Below are positions 21,645 through 24,845 of a stretch of DNA of 24,845 bases, piece after piece. Position 1 is the stretch's first letter. Every line of letters starts with the position of its first letter. The position numbers were made by a program, and so were the translations under genes. Origin of the DNA: Clostridium sp. AM49-4BH (lineage in GTDB: Bacteria > Bacillota > Clostridia > Lachnospirales > Lachnospiraceae); contig NZ_QUFB01000044.1 of the NCBI RefSeq assembly GCF_003478335.1, positions 1 to 24,845 of the forward strand, given 5' to 3'. The notes under the pieces are model-generated. The model saw nothing but the letters and a program-made list of their open reading frames with translations, was not told where the DNA came from and searched no databases.

Positions 21645-22252
21645 GCTGTAATACCTGCTTTTTCAAACTGCTTTTTCAGCATTTTGCAGCCTACAAAAGC
21701 GCTGATTGCAGATGTAATGATAACAGCAACAAACATGGCAATCAGGATGCCGGTATTTGCAGTTGCCTGCATGGTGTCGATGTAACTCTGTTCAGTTCCG
21801 TTCCCCAGCATGGTCTGTGCCCAGCCGTTGGGGTCAACAAAGAACACGATATATGAACCAGTGCCACCGAGAGAGAACAGGATATAAGACAGGCTGTTGA
21901 GTTTTTTGCTTTTGTACTGCCCTGCACCAGCAACAAAGTCCGCGACAATCGCCATGATCATGTAGCCCAATGCAAAAGCCCAGTGCATACCAGTCACGAA
22001 CCAAATAATACCCATGATAACGCCCATTATAGAAAGGCTCCAACGCTTATGTACTTTTGCAATCAGCAAAAGATAAATGGGGCCAGCAAGCAGCCCACCT
22101 CCTGCTGGCATGAAAAAAGTAAGTACAGGATTCGTTGCAAAAAAGACACCGCCCACCAATACAAAAACAAATAACAGTGCAGTAAAAATACCTGTTGTTA
22201 CAAGGTCTTTCACTGTCAGACCTTTGTTCATAGAATTTACTTGATTACTCAT
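21641..22252 (-). CDS. MptD/Trep_Strep-type ECF transporter S component
   Basis: A 203-residue membrane protein with about five to six TM segments. It starts MSNQVNSMNKGLTVKDLV, then TTGIFTALLFVFVLVGGVFF and PAGGGLLAGPIYLLLIAKV, the pattern of the Trep_Strep (TIGR02185) / MptD family of putative S components. Charged loop residues HKRWS and GQYKSKKLN lie inside. GGAGGTC precedes the ATG. As first gene of the operon it defines the imported ligand, but that ligand is not established for this family to my knowledge. AraC-type sites lie 50-160 nt upstream. Confidence 0.88.
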   Translation of the reverse strand: MSNQVNSMNKGLTVKDLVTTGIFTALLFVFVLVGGVFFATNPVLTFFMPAGGGLLAGPIYLLLIAKVHKRWSLSIMGVIMGIIWFVTGMHWAFALGYMIMAIVADFVAGAGQYKSKKLNSLSYILFSLGGTGSYIVFFVDPNGWAQTMLGNGTEQSYIDTMQATANTGILIAMFVAVIITSAISAFVGCKMLKKQFEKAGITA

Positions 22253-22276
22253 TTTGACCTCCTACCTTTCATTGTC

Positions 22277-22305
22277 TTGACTCGACAAGTGGTTTGTGAT
22301 ATTCT
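22277..22305 (+). promoter_or_regulatory. Predicted promoter of the AraC gene
   Basis: TTGACT (22277-22282), 17-nt spacer, TATTCT (22300-22305), with TG one base before the -10 (extended -10). The transcript would start near 22312 and have an untranslated leader of about 125 nt that contains most of the repeated TTCGTCTAAT-like sites. Confidence 0.5.
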
Positions 22306-22410
22306 TCGGTTAGATACCTCTAATCTTCGTCTAATACAATACGCATTTATCGAACAACATTCAATAGGTTCCGGCAATGTTCGTCTGTTCCTTTCAAAAG
22401 TTCGTCTAAT
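22305..22410. promoter_or_regulatory. Two pairs of 21-bp-spaced TTCGTCTAAT-like sites
   Basis: TTCGGTTAGA (22305), TTCGTCTAAT (22326), TTCGTCTGTT (22380) and TTCGTCTAAT (22401) lie in the same orientation in the divergent AraC/ECF interval. Within each pair the starts are exactly 21 bp apart, two helical turns, the spacing of classic AraC half-sites. The proximal pair is close to the ECF operon start and the distal pair is close to the AraC start. Binding by the local AraC protein is inferred. Confidence 0.55.
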
Positions 22411-22438
22411 CGTTGCAAAAAGGAGGCGGTCTGTTTTC

Positions 22439-23407
22439 ATGTCTGAAATTATTGACCAGTTTTATACACCGCTACTAATTGAACACGGTTTTATCCGTGA
22501 CCCAGACAACCAGCAATATGGGGCATTAGGTGACTGCTGGAAACTTTCTCCCGAAGTTGGAGAAGGCACCTACTGGACTTATGGACAGAAAGACTTATAT
22601 GATATTAAAATCCATAACTTTTCCTTCCACGAAGATTTCATGTTGGAATGCTCCATGCCGGAATGTCTGAGTATCACTCGGTATGACTCTATTTCCGGGG
22701 AGGAATTATCTCCATACCGTAGACTGTCTGCCGGTTGTATCAAAACATTTATTGGAGGCTACACTCCATACAAGGCTTTGATACATAAAAATATTCCAAT
22801 CCGTTCGGTTGGGATTGAGATTGCACCGGCATATTATGAGGACTACCTGAAAAAACTGTACCCGGAGGCACAGATCAATCCTGTGGATGCATTTCGGAAG
22901 ATCGACCAAACATCCGACTTTCCAGAAATGTCACGGTTACTCACAGAAATCAAAGACTATCGCGGGGAAGGGATTGCAGCAAAACTTTTTTATGAGGGTA
23001 AAGTTGCAGAAGCTGTTTCAATGGTGGTGGAATATCAGAAGAAACATCCTGATAAACCAGCCCATAAGCTCTCTCAACAGGATATTGAAAATCTCCAAAT
23101 AGTTGCCGCTTATCTTAGCGATCACTATGCTTTTGATATTCCTCTGGAACGGCTAACACAGATTGCCTGCATGGGAACAACAAAGCTCAAAAGCTGTTTT
23201 AAGAAATACTACGACTGCACCATCACGGAATATGTTCAACAGCGGCGCATGAGCCAAGCAGAATATCTGCTGGCATATACAGAGCTGACAGTCGGGCAAG
23301 TTGCCCAAACAGTAGGCTATTCCACTTCAAGCCGATTTGCAGAATTATTCCGAAAAAGCACGGGATTGTTGCCATTAGAGTACAGAAAAAACGCACAGCG
23401 AAAGTAA
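22439..23407 (+). CDS. AraC family transcriptional regulator
   Basis: A 322-residue regulator. The N-terminal 200 residues are a probable ligand-sensing domain. Two helix-turn-helix motifs occupy about 225-315: IPLERLTQIACMGTTKLKSC, then FKKYYDCTITEYVQQRRM, then LTVGQVAQTVGYSTSSRFAE with the C-terminal FRKSTGLLPLEYRK. I chose ATG 22439-22441, preceded by AGGAGG at a slightly long 12 nt; the frame stays open to 22241 but crosses the ECF promoter zone. Divergent placement indicates that it controls the ECF/exporter operon and itself. AraC proteins of this type next to iron-chelate transporters often respond to the chelate (family knowledge; here unproven). Confidence 0.92.
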   Translation: MSEIIDQFYTPLLIEHGFIRDPDNQQYGALGDCWKLSPEVGEGTYWTYGQKDLYDIKIHNFSFHEDFMLECSMPECLSITRYDSISGEELSPYRRLSAGCIKTFIGGYTPYKALIHKNIPIRSVGIEIAPAYYEDYLKKLYPEAQINPVDAFRKIDQTSDFPEMSRLLTEIKDYRGEGIAAKLFYEGKVAEAVSMVVEYQKKHPDKPAHKLSQQDIENLQIVAAYLSDHYAFDIPLERLTQIACMGTTKLKSCFKKYYDCTITEYVQQRRMSQAEYLLAYTELTVGQVAQTVGYSTSSRFAELFRKSTGLLPLEYRKNAQRK

Positions 23408-23411
23408 AATG

Positions 23412-23446
23412 AGCGCCAGAGGGAACTCTGGCGCTTGTAAAATTTT
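23412..23446 (+). terminator. Rho-independent terminator of the AraC gene
   Basis: AGCGCCAGAG (23412-23421) and CTCTGGCGCT (23426-23435) pair perfectly over 10 bp with a GGAA tetraloop. TGTAAAATTTTT follows. It starts 4 nt after the AraC stop codon. Confidence 0.85.
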
Positions 23447-23467
23447 TCACCCACATTCTAGTCGGGC

Positions 23468-23631
23468 TTAGCCATGTGTTGTGGAATATATACGGAATGC
23501 ATCGTCAATATTCCACTGCTGCTTGCGGTTGTTACCAAGATAGTGAGAGCTCATCTGAACACAAAGTTTCCATTGCCCTTTTTCGTACCTAAACGAAGTA
23601 AGATTTCATGTGCATGCTCATCACTGAATTT
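23468..23631 (-). pseudogene. Possible remnant of an integrative-element protein in two frames
   Basis: One minus-strand frame (23551-23631) reads FSDEHAHEILLRLGTKKG, then NGNFVFR before TGA. A second, overlapping frame (ending 23468) reads YEKGQWKLCVQMSSHYLGNN, then RKQQWNIDDAFRIYSTTHG. Neither has a start and site, and both look protein-like. They may be one gene broken by a frameshift near the ATGAGC at 23550. I do not recognise the family; its place beside a DUF6040-like gene hints at a mobile-element origin. The remaining 23632-23685 shows nothing. Confidence 0.3.
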
Positions 23632-23685
23632 TTAGAATAATCTGTCCTAGCACGAAAGTAAATATGAATAGTTTCTAATAGTTTT

Positions 23686-24654
23686 TTAATAATATCCTCT
23701 GGCTTCTTGCCATCCTTTTACATACCACCTAATTCCAACATATACCAGTTGCACCAATAATAAGAGAAATAGCATATTGATCGGCAAGACTGTCTTTATC
23801 CAATCTCCAAAGTAGATTGCTATTTCCAGGCTTATAAGTGTTACCAGTATGGTAATCATATCCCAACAGTATTTCTTATATAGCCCTGCAATCTTTATCC
23901 CTATAAACGCTACAAGTATTCCCGCACCCACCAGACATCCACCGCAAATCAATATTCTTATCAGCCAGTATATAATTCTGTCAATGACAGGATTGGATAT
24001 TCCATTACTAATCTGTGCCACATTCTTTCCTATCAGTGCAATCCAGCCAGCAATAGTCTGTGTGAAAGTTTCGATTGTATCAAAGAATACCACGCAATCA
24101 GAAATAAATATTTTTGACCGTATCATCTGGAAAAGAGTAGTTGATACGGAATACCATATCAGCAGAAACATCAATGCTTCATACATGACTGTTTTTGTTT
24201 TATATCTGCCTGCCAGTTTTTCCCTCTGCGTATCATACTTTTCTTTGGCTTTCAGATAAGCTGTCTGATTACAATTCTGACACTTTTGATAGAGTACCGG
24301 CTTTTCAACCGGTATCTCTACTTTTTTCTGATGAAAGAGTGCATAGTCCCGTTCCTGTTCTGCCTGCCTTAGCTTATCTTGACATTCCTCTGTCATGATT
24401 TCGGCAGCGTGCGTTTTCTCTTTCTCGCTCTGCAACAATTCTTTTGTTTTCCTCAAGTCGTTCTTTAAGGCTTGAATGTTCCCTGCTCTGTTCTCGCTGT
24501 TTAACCTCTCGTTCAAGGTCAGCGATTCGTCGAGCTGCACTTTCAGTTTCCTGATAGTCCGGTCTTTCTGGTCGAGTTCTTCCTGCATCTGCTCCGTCAG
24601 CATTAGCAGTTCTTCCAGTTGATCGTCGTTCTTTGAGTTTCTTAATTCGTTCAT
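23686..24654 (-). CDS. DUF6040-like coiled-coil membrane protein
   Basis: A 322-residue protein. Residues 1-120 are a charged coiled coil (EELLMLTEQMQEELDQK, then ERLNSENRAGN, then LRKTKELLQSEKEK). A CQNCNQ motif near 132 could bind metal with partner residues. Four hydrophobic segments follow (about 158-180, 235-260, 270-288, 293-312). This matches DUF6040 proteins carried in Tn1549-type conjugative elements, near the relaxase region (from memory). AAGGAAGG precedes the start; ATG 24652-24654 or the TTG just before are both possible. Its function is unknown; a role in conjugation or envelope association is only context. Confidence 0.75.
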   Translation of the reverse strand: MNELRNSKNDDQLEELLMLTEQMQEELDQKDRTIRKLKVQLDESLTLNERLNSENRAGNIQALKNDLRKTKELLQSEKEKTHAAEIMTEECQDKLRQAEQERDYALFHQKKVEIPVEKPVLYQKCQNCNQTAYLKAKEKYDTQREKLAGRYKTKTVMYEALMFLLIWYSVSTTLFQMIRSKIFISDCVVFFDTIETFTQTIAGWIALIGKNVAQISNGISNPVIDRIIYWLIRILICGGCLVGAGILVAFIGIKIAGLYKKYCWDMITILVTLISLEIAIYFGDWIKTVLPINMLFLLLLVQLVYVGIRWYVKGWQEARGYY

Positions 24655-24672
24655 CAATCAACCTTCCTTTCT

Positions 24673-24845
24673 CTAATTGCTGTTCAAGTTCAGTAATTCG
24701 CTGTTCTGTTTCTGCAATAGCCGGTTCTCGCTGTTCAATTTCTGTGCCAATTCCTGCCATTGCTGATTTTCGTCTGTGAGTTTCTGTATCTGGTCTGTCT
24801 TTTCTTCCAGAAGCATCAACAGTTCTTCTGTATCCGGTAAGATTT
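24673..24845 (-). CDS. Partial coiled-coil protein, C-terminal end, similar to the next gene's N-terminus
   Basis: The frame enters from the right edge and reads PDTEELLMLLEEKTDQIQKL, then QELAQKLNSENRLLQKQNSE and LLNLNSN before TAG (24673-24675). It ends 19 nt before the DUF6040-like start. The blocks EELLML and LNSENR are shared with the N-terminus of that downstream protein in the same order, so the two coiled coils look like diverged tandem copies. Because the membrane part is absent here, this is either a truncated copy or the end of a different coiled-coil protein. Confidence 0.6.
   Translation of the reverse strand, partial: ILPDTEELLMLLEEKTDQIQKLTDENQQWQELAQKLNSENRLLQKQNSELLNLNSN

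Noticed and set aside
24374..24760. 128-residue open minus-strand frame rich in Arg and Glu
   Set aside because: It overlaps the DUF6040-like coding region and the partial coiled-coil ORF in another frame. It is open because the coiled-coil DNA is compositionally biased, and it has no ribosome site.

Overview
The window looks like an accessory region from a low-G+C Gram-positive gut Clostridia (Lachnospiraceae/Oscillospiraceae type). This rests on strong AGGAGG-type ribosome sites, VanR/VanS/VanZ-like proteins, CPBP, WYL, GNAT and NUDIX families, and proteins typical of Tn1549-like integrative elements (DUF6040-like, DUF6061-like, a SpaA/Cna-B surface-protein fragment, tyrosine recombinase fragments). 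Almost every gene is on the minus strand. The plus-strand exceptions are the AraC regulator, the small DUF6061-like gene and one recombinase fragment. Taxon is inferred from gene content, not from a marker gene.

Layout: (1) 1-2.4 kb is a graveyard: a frameshifted abiEi antitoxin, a truncated abiEii toxin, a DUF3795/YjbR chimera and a GyrI-like C-terminus, followed by an intact WYL regulator. (2) 2.4-6.1 kb holds independent small genes: NUDIX hydrolase, an orphan HEPN-type protein lacking the usual catalytic Arg and His, a GNAT fused to a membrane domain, an ElaA-like GNAT, a three-TM protein and an alpha/beta hydrolase. (3) 6.1-7.6 kb is a second AbiE-like pair, with an intact antitoxin-like regulator and a nucleotidyltransferase that looks short at its C-terminus. 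(4) 7.6-8.3 kb has fragments of a surface adhesin and of a tyrosine recombinase. (5) 8.35-10 kb is a MerR regulator (with membrane and zinc-ribbon tail) coupled to a CPBP membrane protease. (6) 10-10.9 kb is largely non-coding, with paired repeats, a DUF6061-like gene and structured element 1. (7) 10.9-15.5 kb is a regulatory/transport unit: response regulator, VanZ, histidine kinase, then an ABC ATPase and permease. (8) 15.5-16 kb has a recombinase fragment and structured element 2. (9) 16-23.4 kb is a tightly overlapping five-gene operon (ECF S component, T component, fused double ATPase, two ABC exporter half-transporters) with a divergent AraC regulator. (10) 23.4-24.8 kb has conjugative-element debris and a DUF6040-like coiled-coil membrane protein with a partial coiled-coil neighbour.

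How the genes probably work together: the two-component system likely controls itself and the ABC pair, because similar 11-bp tandem direct repeats lie upstream of both. The AraC protein likely controls the ECF/exporter operon through two pairs of motif copies, each pair spaced exactly 21 bp. The most unusual signal is a pair of structured elements (10737-10833 and 15834-15945). Both have the same two-hairpin plan, the same C-A mismatch, a shared ATAGGCGCG linker and an identical 11-nt loop tract, while the stem bases differ compensatorily. Each sits 30-35 nt after the stop codon of an ABC transporter gene. I do not recognise this element.
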